Shown here piece by piece: positions 1 through 5,116 of a stretch of DNA of 5,893 nt. The notes beneath the pieces were generated by a model. That model saw nothing but the letters and a program-made list of their open reading frames with translations, was not told the DNA's origin and did not search any database. Location of the stretch: the NCBI GenBank assembly GCA_002746275.1, contig NVWR01000005.1:100305-106197 (forward strand). The letters run 5' to 3'. Position numbers and translations under genes: made by a program. Origin of the DNA: Rhodobiaceae bacterium. GTDB taxonomy: Bacteria; Pseudomonadota; Alphaproteobacteria; Parvibaculales; Parvibaculaceae. How positions within the stretch are numbered: the first letter of the stretch is position 1; every line of letters starts with the position of its first letter.

Positions 1-770
1 ACGCCAATGCCTGGAATGAGCTTGGGCATCTACAAAACCGAAAAGGAAATCTGGACGCGGCAATACGCTCCTATGAGCACGTCCTCCAACTCGGCAATCA
101 GAATAAGGACAAAACCCTTGAAGCCGCCGCCTTCGGCGGTCTGGGAATCATCGCCCGGACAAGAGGCGACCTGGACAAGGCCGAGGACTATCAAAAACGC
201 TCCCTTGCCCTCAAGAAAGAACTCGGCAACAAAGAAGGCATCGCCACCTCTCTCAGCAATCTGGGAAACATCGCCAAGGCAAGGGGCGACCACGACAAGG
301 CCGAGGACTATCACAACCGCTCCCTCGCCCTGTATGAGGAACTGGGCAACAACGAAGGCATCGCCGTTACACTCAACAATCTGGGAAACATCGCCGATGC
401 AAGGGGCGACCACGACAAGGCCGAGGACTATCACAGCCGCTCCCTCGACCTGAGTGAAGAACTGGGCGACAAGCAGGGCATCGCCAACTCACTCAACAAT
501 CTGGGAACCATCGCCGGGGCAAGAGGCGATCTTGACGAAGCCGAGGACTATCACAACCGCTCCCTCGCCCTGTATGAGGAACTGGGCAACAGAGAAGGCA
601 TTGCCTACGTGTTCAGCAATCTGGGAACCATCGCCGAGACAAGAGGTGACCCTGACAAGGCCCGGAGGCTCTGGGGTGAGGCTCGCGATCTCTTCGCAGG
701 AATTGGCATGCTTCATATGGTCGAGATGCACCAGAGCTGGATTGATGGTCTGGACCAAGACTCCGATTGA
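1..770 (+). CDS. TPR-repeat protein, C-terminal part (5' end outside window)
   Basis: The frame is open from the left edge (first full codon at 3) to TGA at 768-770, giving 255 residues of a longer protein. The sequence shows tandem 40-residue helical repeats: the pair Leu-Gly recurs at residues 7-8, 47-48, 87-88, 127-128, 167-168 and 207-208, each followed by an [A/T]RGD-[L/H]DKAEDY stretch and a RSLAL-YEELG stretch. This is the spacing of TPR_12/kinesin-light-chain-like repeats, which normally form a superhelical protein-binding surface. The last unit degenerates into a non-repetitive tail ending DGLDQDSD. No signal peptide or membrane segment is visible, but the N-terminus is missing. In known bacterial proteins such C-terminal arrays often sit behind STAND/NB-ARC ATPase, CHAT protease or cyclase domains, so the effector domain may lie upstream; that is inference. 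Because the DNA repeat length is a multiple of three, other frames here also stay open, but only this one gives protein-like repeats. Confidence 0.9.
   Translation, partial: ANAWNELGHLQNRKGNLDAAIRSYEHVLQLGNQNKDKTLEAAAFGGLGIIARTRGDLDKAEDYQKRSLALKKELGNKEGIATSLSNLGNIAKARGDHDKAEDYHNRSLALYEELGNNEGIAVTLNNLGNIADARGDHDKAEDYHSRSLDLSEELGDKQGIANSLNNLGTIAGARGDLDEAEDYHNRSLALYEELGNREGIAYVFSNLGTIAETRGDPDKARRLWGEARDLFAGIGMLHMVEMHQSWIDGLDQDSD
141..668 (+). repeat. 120-bp tandem DNA repeat encoding TPR units
   Basis: Units begin with CTGGGA at 141, 261, 381, 501 and 621, exactly 120 bp apart; a more diverged unit starts at 21. Units 261-380 and 381-500 differ at about 15 of 120 positions by my count. A block of 52 bases is identical between 300-351 and 540-591, two units apart. 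This similarity at DNA level, not only in protein, points to recent tandem duplication or gene conversion among units. Confidence 0.9.
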
Positions 771-789
771 GCCCACCCGCCGCCCGCGC
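749..789. repeat. 41-bp direct repeat, copy 1 (TPR gene 3' end)
   Basis: These 41 bases match 1526-1566 with a single mismatch (C at 756, A at 1533). Copy 1 covers the last seven codons of the intact TPR gene, its stop codon and about 19 bases beyond. The second copy lies 777 bp downstream, after the DUF2867 gene. Confidence 0.92.
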
Positions 790-890
790 AGGTGGATTGC
801 GACCTCATGCCACGCGACCGCCGGGACAGCTCAAGCTATCTTTCGACATCTAGCCGTACGGATACGTGTGGACTTTTCCGCGAAAGTAAC

Positions 891-896
891 GAGAGG
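891..896 (+). promoter_or_regulatory. Ribosome binding site for the DUF2867 gene
   Basis: GAGAGG lies nine bases upstream of the ATG at 906. The upstream in-frame GTG at 792 has no comparable purine stretch and would add a 38-residue serine/arginine-rich leader unlike the family, so this site favours the ATG at 906. Confidence 0.6.
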
Positions 897-905
897 GATA
901 AATCC

Positions 906-1460
906 ATGTCCATCGCCGAGACCCTTCCCCCAAAAAGTCAGCTCCACGAATATGCGCGCCCGCAGGACTTCATGGATTGCTACAGTGTTGAGATCGATAA
1001 TCAATGGGCAACCGAGACAGCAACCATGCAAGAAATCGCCGCGCTGTGCTTCTCCATCGATGTTCCGGGAAGAGCCGCGTTAACCCGTCTGCGTACTCTG
1101 CTTGTGAAGCCTCTGGGGCTTAAAACGGGAGACGGGTTGCCACCGGAAACTCAACACACAGACGTGCGGGATAAGCAGCCTGGGGACCGGATTGGATTTT
1201 TTCGCATCTATAGCATCGATGAAAACGAAATTATTCTAGGCGAGGATGATATTCACCAAGACTTTCGCTTGACCGTCCTGCGTAGCGGGACAACGCCGAC
1301 AAAGCTATTCATGGCAACCTGCTGTCAACGCCACAACGTGTTTGGCTATTTCTACCTGGCGGTGATTTTGCCGTTTCACAAATATGGGGTGAACGCCCTT
1401 CTGGATGGCGTTGCAGCAAAATTGGCGGCAGCTGGAAACTCACCTGTACCTGTGAATTAG
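906..1460 (+). CDS. DUF2867 domain-containing protein
   Basis: The protein has 184 residues and matches from memory the pattern of the DUF2867 family, small proteins of about 150-200 residues without a settled biochemical role. Visible family-like blocks are LRTLLVKPLGLK (residues 62-73), GDRIGFFRIYS (93-103), LGEDDIHQDFRL (111-122) and QRHNVFGYFYLAVILPFHK (141-159). No signal peptide or clear membrane helix is seen, so it is probably cytoplasmic. The start at 906 has a GAGAGG site; a GTG at 792 is in frame but less likely. G+C over 1201-1440 is about 50%, against about 60% in the aminotransferase gene downstream, and the gene sits between an intact and a decayed TPR 3' end. Both suggest that it belongs to an acquired or rearranged segment. 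The family name is fairly secure; no function is claimed. Confidence 0.85.
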   Translation: MSIAETLPPKSQLHEYARPQDFMDCYSVEIDNQWATETATMQEIAALCFSIDVPGRAALTRLRTLLVKPLGLKTGDGLPPETQHTDVRDKQPGDRIGFFRIYSIDENEIILGEDDIHQDFRLTVLRSGTTPTKLFMATCCQRHNVFGYFYLAVILPFHKYGVNALLDGVAAKLAAAGNSPVPVN

Positions 1461-1464
1461 CCCA

Positions 1465-1569
1465 GCCCTCAAGACAGAGACTCGGCAGATCAAAGCAAGA
1501 GGCGACCTTGATGGAGCCCGGGAGCTCTGGACAAAGACTCCGATTGAGCCCACCCGCCGCCCGCGCTAG
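1465..1569 (+). pseudogene. Decayed duplicate of the TPR gene 3' end
   Basis: Bases 1465-1487 match 207-228 of the intact TPR gene (GCCCTCAAGA followed by CTCGGCA) with a one-base insertion and small changes. Bases 1494-1530 then match the end of a later unit, reading ARGDLDGARELW, and 1526-1566 are the 41-bp direct repeat. Compared with the intact gene, two internal pieces are missing. One deletion corresponds to 79 bp between the TCTGG at 670-674 and the TCTGG at 749-753, as expected from recombination at a five-base microhomology. Since 79 is not a multiple of three, the frame shifts and reads through the old stop to a TAG at 1567-1569. No start codon or ribosome site is evident. The remnant begins only five bases after the DUF2867 stop. 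Confidence 0.75.
1526..1566. repeat. 41-bp direct repeat, copy 2 (TPR remnant)
   Basis: This is the partner of 749-789, with 40 of 41 bases identical. Here the old TGA stop is present in the bases but out of frame with the remnant. Sequence similarity largely ends at the right edge, apart from a shared CTCATG at 804-809 and 1576-1581. Confidence 0.92.
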
Positions 1570-1610
1570 ACTTCCCTCATGAGACAGGAAAACACCCATA
1601 TCTGCGGCAC

Positions 1611-1632
1611 AACCAAAGGCGAGCTTTTGGTT
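1611..1632. other. Small inverted repeat upstream of the aminotransferase gene
   Basis: AACCAAA (1611-1617) is the reverse complement of TTTGGTT (1626-1632) with eight bases between. The stem can be drawn longer with one bulged T and a five-base loop. A short CTTT follows, too weak for a confident terminator. It lies in the 235-bp spacer 1570-1804, where I see no convincing gene, and could be an operator or a weak terminator. Confidence 0.3.
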
Positions 1633-1655
1633 CTTTGCGCGCGCATTGGCTTTAA
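1627..1655 (+). promoter_or_regulatory. Possible promoter for the aminotransferase gene
   Basis: TTGGTT (1627-1632) and CTTTAA (1650-1655) are separated by 17 bases and resemble degenerate -35 and -10 boxes. The match is poor and the spacer before 1805 is the only obvious place for a promoter, so this is only a candidate. Confidence 0.2.
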
Positions 1656-1788
1656 CCCGTAGCGTTTCTCTTTTGCGCAGGTCCGCCCGCGCCAGTGATC
1701 CCAGAACAACGATCATCGTGAGCAGTCGAGCTTTCTCAGGAAAAGTGCCAGATTCGGTTTTGGCGGTTTTCCGTCCGAGAAAGCGATG

Positions 1789-1798
1789 AAAGAAAGAG
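1789..1798 (+). promoter_or_regulatory. Ribosome binding site for the aminotransferase gene
   Basis: The purine run AAAGAAAGAG ends six bases before the ATG at 1805. It supports that ATG as the start; the nearby ATG at 1786 is in another frame and closes after 11 codons. Confidence 0.55.
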
Positions 1799-1804
1799 CA
1801 CAAC

Positions 1805-3181
1805 ATGTCTCAATCACCTAAGATTTCCAATCAGACCAAACGCTGGCAGGAGATGGACGCCGCCCATCACTTGCATCCCTATTCCGAACATCACGCCCTG
1901 GCCAAGAAGGGCGCCCGCGTTATCACCCACGCGGAAGGCGTCTATCTTTATGACAGCGAGGGTGCCCGCATGATCGACGGCATGGCAGGCCTGTGGTGCG
2001 TCAATGTCGGCTACGGACGGCCAGAGCTTGCCGAGGCAGGCGCCAAGGCGCTGAAGGAACTGCCCTATTACAATTCGTTTTTCCAGACCACCAATCCGTA
2101 TGTGGCGGAGCTGTCGGAAAAGCTCAGTACACTGACGCCTGACGGGCTTGATCGTTTCTTCTTTGCCAACTCAGGCTCTGAGGCCAATGACAGTGCCGTG
2201 AAGATGATCCGCTACTTCTGGAACCTTCAAGGAAAGCCCCACAAGAAAACCATCATCTCCCGCATCCAGGCCTATCACGGCGTGACCATGGCGGCCGCGT
2301 CCTTGTCGGGCATTCCCTCCATGCACCCCCAGGCCGACCTGCCCCTGCCGGGCTTTGTGCATATTGATTATCCCTACTGGTACGCTCTCGGCGGCGACAG
2401 CGACGTGGGCGAGTTTGGCCTGAAGGTCGCCCGCGCGCTGGAAGACAGGATTCTGGAACTGGGTGCCGACAATGTGGCCGCGTTTTTTGCCGAGCCTGTG
2501 CAAGGGGCGGGTGGTCTTGTCATTCCGCCAGAAACCTACTGGCCGGAAATTCAGCGCATCTGCAAAAAGTACGATGTGCTGCTGCACGTCGACGAAGTGA
2601 TCTGCGGCTTCGGGCGCACCGGTAACTGGTTTGGCTCTCACACCTACGACATCCAGCCCGACAGCATGTCCATGGCCAAGGGCATGACCAGCGGTTATCA
2701 GCCGCTCTCCGCCGTGGCGCTGGGCCCGCGCATGGGTGACGTGCTGTTCAATGCCAATGAAGAATGGTCCCACGGCTTCACCTATTCCGGCCACCCGGTC
2801 GCTTGCGCCGTGGCGCTGGCCAATATCGAGGTGCTGGAGCGTGACAAATTGGTGGAAAAGGCTGGCGGCGAAATCGGTGCCTATTTCCAGCAGAGGCTGG
2901 CCTCCCTGAACGACCATCTGATCATTGGCGAAACCCGGGGCGTCGGCCTGCTGGGCGCCATGGAGATCGTGAAGGACAAGAAAACTCGGGAGCGTTTTGG
3001 TGACGCCACCGGCGGGCTCTGCCGGGATCACTGCACCACCAGCGGCATCGTCATGCGCGCCATTGGCAACACCATGGTGCTCTCACCCCCGCTGTCCATC
3101 ACCAAACCGGAGATCGATGAGCTGTTTGAGAAGGCCCGCGAGGCCTTTGATCTCACCGCCCATGACCTGGGCGCCTCCTGA
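1805..3181 (+). CDS. Class-III PLP-dependent aminotransferase (omega-amino acid/polyamine:pyruvate type)
   Basis: The 458-residue protein is full length for the fold-type I class-III aminotransferases and closely resembles the Chromobacterium violaceum omega-transaminase and SpuC-like putrescine:pyruvate enzymes. These move an amino group from an amine or omega-amino acid to pyruvate in the cytoplasm. Key elements are DGMAGLWCVNVGYG (residues 58-71, with Trp64), SGSEAND (123-129, phosphate cup), AYHG (156-159, Tyr157 stacking on the cofactor), EPVQGAGG (230-237), VDEVICGFGRTG (262-273, Asp263 bonding the pyridine nitrogen), AKG (291-293, Lys292 as the Schiff-base lysine), FTYSGHP (325-331) and Arg418 near IVMRAIGN, at the position of the substrate-gating arginine of the Chromobacterium enzyme. 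The start has a purine-rich ribosome site. No neighbour names the amine substrate, so putrescine, taurine, beta-alanine or an aryl amine all remain possible; class is sure, substrate is not. Confidence 0.95.
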   Translation: MSQSPKISNQTKRWQEMDAAHHLHPYSEHHALAKKGARVITHAEGVYLYDSEGARMIDGMAGLWCVNVGYGRPELAEAGAKALKELPYYNSFFQTTNPYVAELSEKLSTLTPDGLDRFFFANSGSEANDSAVKMIRYFWNLQGKPHKKTIISRIQAYHGVTMAAASLSGIPSMHPQADLPLPGFVHIDYPYWYALGGDSDVGEFGLKVARALEDRILELGADNVAAFFAEPVQGAGGLVIPPETYWPEIQRICKKYDVLLHVDEVICGFGRTGNWFGSHTYDIQPDSMSMAKGMTSGYQPLSAVALGPRMGDVLFNANEEWSHGFTYSGHPVACAVALANIEVLERDKLVEKAGGEIGAYFQQRLASLNDHLIIGETRGVGLLGAMEIVKDKKTRERFGDATGGLCRDHCTTSGIVMRAIGNTMVLSPPLSITKPEIDELFEKAREAFDLTAHDLGAS

Positions 3182-3204
3182 CCGGCCTCCCCGCCCCCAT
3201 TTCA

Positions 3205-3240
3205 GGCCTTAACCATTCCGCACCCGGTATGGTTAAGGCC
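3205..3240. repeat. Perfect 12-bp inverted repeat containing paired TTAACCAT motifs
   Basis: GGCCTTAACCAT (3205-3216) and ATGGTTAAGGCC (3229-3240) are exact reverse complements around a 12-base loop, which itself can form CCG/CGG pairs (3218-3220 with 3225-3227). It lies 24 bases after the aminotransferase stop. As RNA it would be a stable hairpin able to protect or end the mRNA, but no T-run follows, so it is not a standard terminator. As DNA, each arm carries TTAACCAT, the known half-site of the alphaproteobacterial cell-cycle regulator CtrA, so it could be an operator. The sequence does not decide between these. Confidence 0.85.
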
Positions 3241-3305
3241 GCGCAATTCAGCTTGCAAAAATCGGGACCAGTCCGCCATTTTCATAGAAAACACCCATGG
3301 AAACA

Positions 3306-3342
3306 ATGGGTTAAGAGAATGCACCCGTTCACCAATGGTTAG
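3306..3342 (-). promoter_or_regulatory. Two further TTAACCAT-like motifs upstream of the small-RNA promoter
   Basis: ATGGGTTAA (3306-3314) and ATGGTTAG (3335-3342) read on the other strand as TTAACCCAT and CTAACCAT, each one change from TTAACCAT. Both share CAATGG at their left edge, so they form an imperfect direct repeat 29 bases apart. The nearer one ends about 20 bases before the -35 box at 3362, a usual place for an activator or repressor site. Binding by CtrA or anything else is inference. Confidence 0.35.
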
Positions 3343-3361
3343 GTAGTTTTTCCAGATTCCA

Positions 3362-3390
3362 TTGAAACTGACCCCGGAGAAGCCTATTTA
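3362..3390 (+). promoter_or_regulatory. Sigma70-type promoter of the candidate small RNA
   Basis: TTGAAA (3362-3367) and TATTTA (3385-3390) are separated by exactly 17 bases, a good match in sequence and spacing to a housekeeping promoter. Transcription would begin near 3396-3398. No good protein start follows at the right distance, but a foldable stretch ending in a terminator does. Confidence 0.65.
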
Positions 3391-3396
3391 TGGTCA

Positions 3397-3550
3397 TAGA
3401 CAGGTGGAAAGCCTGAGGACCCGCAGCCCCCCCTGATGGTCCTCCTCGATGGGTCTTCCATCTATCCCGCGCCGATCTATCCCCTCTTGGCGCAGCGCAG
3501 AGAGTAAGCGCAATGGACGCCCCGCCAGCCCCCCTTAGGCGGGGCGTTTT
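3397..3550 (+). ncRNA. Candidate small RNA of about 150 nt, family unassigned
   Basis: The stretch lies between a sigma70-like promoter and a strong intrinsic terminator and contains no convincing gene. By hand it folds into a long hairpin: 3402-3414 pairs with 3451-3463 (13 positions, one A-C mismatch, a few G-U), continued by GAGGACC (3415-3421) with GGTCCTC (3438-3444), a 16-base C-rich loop and a six-base bulge on the 3' side. A second hairpin joins GCGCC (3469-3473) to GGCGC (3489-3493), extendable by two pairs. The terminator is the third stem. The size would suit 6S RNA or a trans-acting regulator, but the end-to-end closing stem of 6S is not apparent, and I do not see the signal recognition particle or tmRNA motifs. 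A leader RNA of the next gene is an alternative, although that gene seems to have its own promoter. Confidence 0.6.
3517..3550 (+). terminator. Rho-independent terminator
   Basis: ACGCCCCGCC (3517-3526) pairs perfectly with GGCGGGGCGT (3538-3547) around an 11-base loop, and TTTT closes the structure at 3547-3550. This GC-rich 10-bp stem with a T-run is a textbook intrinsic terminator on the plus strand. It ends the candidate small RNA. On the minus strand the flank lacks a T-run. Confidence 0.88.
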
Positions 3551-3602
3551 CATGCCCGCCCCACAAAAACAGCAAATCAGACATATTCGGTCGGCAAAAG
3601 CC

Positions 3603-3640
3603 GCTCGGCTCTTTTGGTCTGGGCCGAGCCGCGATATAAA
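3603..3640 (+). promoter_or_regulatory. Possible promoter with overlapping inverted repeat, for the gene at 3647
   Basis: TATAAA (3635-3640) lies six bases before the ATG at 3647, as a -10 box would for a leaderless transcript. The -35 candidate is weak (TTTGGT at 3613-3618, 16-base spacer). GCTCGGC (3603-3609) and GCCGAGC (3623-3629) form a seven-bp inverted repeat spanning the -35 region, which could be an operator. No Shine-Dalgarno sequence is seen between 3635 and 3647, in keeping with leaderless translation. Confidence 0.35.
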
Positions 3641-3646
3641 GCCTGC

Positions 3647-4264
3647 ATGTCCATGGATCTTCCTGGCGGCACTGAGACCGCCCTCTCCGACGCAGAACTA
3701 GAAGAACTCAGCCTTGAGATGCCAGCCCTGGCTCTCTTGCGCGATTTCGCCCGTCTGCTCCCTGACATTGCCTGGTTTGGCCAACTGGGGACGCCTCTTG
3801 ATCAAGAGACCCGCGCCCTGGCCCAGGCCTACCTGGAAGGGCTCGGCTTTCCCGACGCCGACCTGGCGAAACTTTCCAACTGGGAGGACGCCACCGTCGC
3901 TGCCGAAAGCGGCGACTGGAACTCCGCCGCCTGGGAAGCCGAGGAAAGCCTGCGCGCCGCTCTCTCCACCGACCTGCTGGAAGTCCTCAGCGAGGAAGCC
4001 TTTGAAATCGGCTTTACCTATGTGGCCGCCCAGGCCGACGAAAGCGTGCGCAACGCCGCCGAAAGCACCGCCAATGATTGGGGCGTCGAAGACATGGAGA
4101 TCGCTATCGCCGCCGCAGGGGCCGCCATGCAGGCCCTGCACGGCGCGGCCATTGCCGTGGCGGCAGGTGCCGACGACAACCATCCTTTCCTGCTGCGCTT
4201 CCGTCTTTTTGAACGCGGCCGCTGGCCCATCGGCGTTGCAGGCCTTACCTTTAATATATTCTGA
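3647..4264 (+). CDS. Acidic, alanine-rich hypothetical protein
   Basis: I do not recognise this 205-residue protein. It is rich in Ala, Glu and Asp and looks almost wholly helical. It has an amphipathic N-terminal half (residues 15-70, with LLRDFARLLPDIAWFG at 30-45), an acidic centre (80-150), a small-residue stretch IAIAAAGAAMQALHGAAIAVAAG (152-174 region), and a basic-aromatic tail, LLRFRLFERGRWPIG (182-196) then AGLTFNIF, that looks conserved. The alanine-rich stretch is not hydrophobic enough for me to call a membrane helix. The start at ATG 3647 follows a TATAAA box closely; an upstream TTG at 3614 and an ATG at 3653 are alternatives. It ends 30 bp before xthA on the same strand, so the two are probably co-transcribed, but this does not reveal its job. 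Strong GC bias at third codon positions supports real coding. Confidence 0.75.
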   Translation: MSMDLPGGTETALSDAELEELSLEMPALALLRDFARLLPDIAWFGQLGTPLDQETRALAQAYLEGLGFPDADLAKLSNWEDATVAAESGDWNSAAWEAEESLRAALSTDLLEVLSEEAFEIGFTYVAAQADESVRNAAESTANDWGVEDMEIAIAAAGAAMQALHGAAIAVAAGADDNHPFLLRFRLFERGRWPIGVAGLTFNIF

Positions 4265-4281
4265 CACCAATAAGCTCACGC

Positions 4282-4286
4282 GAGGT
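4282..4286 (+). promoter_or_regulatory. Ribosome binding site that favours the GTG start of xthA
   Basis: GAGGT at 4282-4286 is eight bases before the GTG at 4295 but seventeen before the ATG at 4304. The normal spacing favours GTG, which adds only three residues (MPA) to the protein. Confidence 0.55.
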
Positions 4287-4294
4287 CTCCCCCA

Positions 4295-5113
4295 GTGCCT
4301 GCCATGAAGACCCTGAAAGTTGCGACCTGGAACATCAACTCCGTGCGCCTGCGCATCGGCCATGTTGAGAAGTTTCTGAAAGAACACAAACCTGATCTGC
4401 TCTGCCTGCAGGAGATCAAGTGTCAAAATGATGCGTTCCCCGAAAAGGATTTCAAGAAATTCGGCTACGGGCATATCGCACTGAACGGACAGAAGGCCTA
4501 TCACGGCGTTGCCATTGTCTCCCGTGTACCGATCGCAGATATTGAAATGCGCGAGTTCTGCAAAATGGGCGATGCGCGCCATGTGGCCGTCACTGTGCCC
4601 GGTGCAGGCGACGTTCGCGTCCACAATTATTATGTGCCCGCTGGTGGCGACGAGCCCAACGTCGAGACCAACGAGAAGTTTGCCCACAAGCTCAACTTCC
4701 TCACCGAAATGGAAAGCTGGTACAAGGCGCACAAGAACAAGAAGACTGCCAAGATGGTGCTCGTGGGCGACCTGAACATCGCACCCCTAGAGCACGACGT
4801 CTGGTCCCACAAGCAATTGCTCAAAGTCGTGAGCCACACACCCATCGAGGTTGAGCATCTGGACCGCCTGATGAAATCACACAGCTGGATCGACGTCATG
4901 CGCCACTTCGTGCCGGACGATGAAAAGCTTTATTCGTGGTGGAGCTACCGGGCGAAAGACTGGGCCGCCGCCAACAAAGGCCGCCGCCTGGATCACATCT
5001 GGATAACGCCTGCGATGGCCGACACACCGAAATCCATGCAGGTGGTGACAGATGCACGCGGGTGGGAAAGACCGTCCGACCACGCACCCGTCATCGCAAC
5101 GTTTAAGCTGTAA
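4295..5113 (+). CDS. xthA: Exodeoxyribonuclease III (AP endonuclease family)
   Basis: The 272-residue protein is a full-length member of the exonuclease III/AP endonuclease family, which cuts DNA 5' to abasic sites and removes blocked 3' ends during base excision repair in the cytoplasm. Active-site elements are in order: TWNINS (residues 11-16), LQEIK (38-42, Glu40 binding the metal), NYYVPAG (111-117, Tyr113 matching the catalytic tyrosine), GDLNIAP (158-164, Asp159 and Asn161), YSWWSYRAKDW (213-223), RRLDHIW (230-236, Asp233) and SDHAPV (261-266, the Asp262-His263 pair). The spacing matches E. coli exonuclease III closely. Translation probably starts at GTG 4295 because of the GAGGT site; ATG 4304 is the alternative. 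It follows the acidic hypothetical gene by 30 bp and ends three bases from a convergent gene with no visible terminator between them. Confidence 0.97.
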   Translation: MPAMKTLKVATWNINSVRLRIGHVEKFLKEHKPDLLCLQEIKCQNDAFPEKDFKKFGYGHIALNGQKAYHGVAIVSRVPIADIEMREFCKMGDARHVAVTVPGAGDVRVHNYYVPAGGDEPNVETNEKFAHKLNFLTEMESWYKAHKNKKTAKMVLVGDLNIAPLEHDVWSHKQLLKVVSHTPIEVEHLDRLMKSHSWIDVMRHFVPDDEKLYSWWSYRAKDWAAANKGRRLDHIWITPAMADTPKSMQVVTDARGWERPSDHAPVIATFKL

Positions 5114-5116
5114 GCA

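Noticed and set aside
792..905. Upstream GTG start extending the DUF2867 protein by 38 residues
   Set aside because: No ribosome site precedes it and the added Ser/Arg-rich residues do not look like the family; ATG 906 has GAGAGG at good spacing.
7..1083. Long open frames on both strands over the TPR region in frames other than the one ending at 770
   Set aside because: They exist because a 120-bp repeat keeps every frame open. Their translations are low-complexity Pro/Thr/Arg or Val/Gly-rich sequences with no family resemblance, while the frame ending at 770 gives clear TPR units.
749..1566. DUF2867 segment as a transposon with the 41-bp repeats as target-site duplications
   Set aside because: There is no transposase or terminal inverted repeat, 41 bp is far longer than usual target duplications, and TPR-derived sequence also lies inside the right-hand repeat, which fits segmental duplication better.
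1579..1662. 27-codon open frame starting MRQENTHICGTTKG
   Set aside because: No ribosome site and no supporting similarity; an open frame this short is expected by chance.
1309..1806. 165-residue open frame on the minus strand across the spacer before the aminotransferase gene
   Set aside because: It runs antisense through the DUF2867 end and the TPR remnant, has no recognisable motif, and its start would overlap the aminotransferase start.
2171..3031. 286-residue minus-strand open frame
   Set aside because: It is antisense to the well-supported aminotransferase; its His/Gly/Val-rich translation is typical of the opposite strand of a GC-rich gene.
3397..3550. Identification of the small RNA as 6S RNA, SRP RNA or tmRNA
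   Set aside because: Size would fit 6S, but I cannot see its closing end-to-end stem; the SRP GGAAG-loop motif and a tmRNA tag-coding sequence are absent.
3698..4732. 344-residue minus-strand open frame across the hypothetical gene and xthA
   Set aside because: It lies opposite xthA, which has all catalytic motifs, and has no recognisable domain itself.
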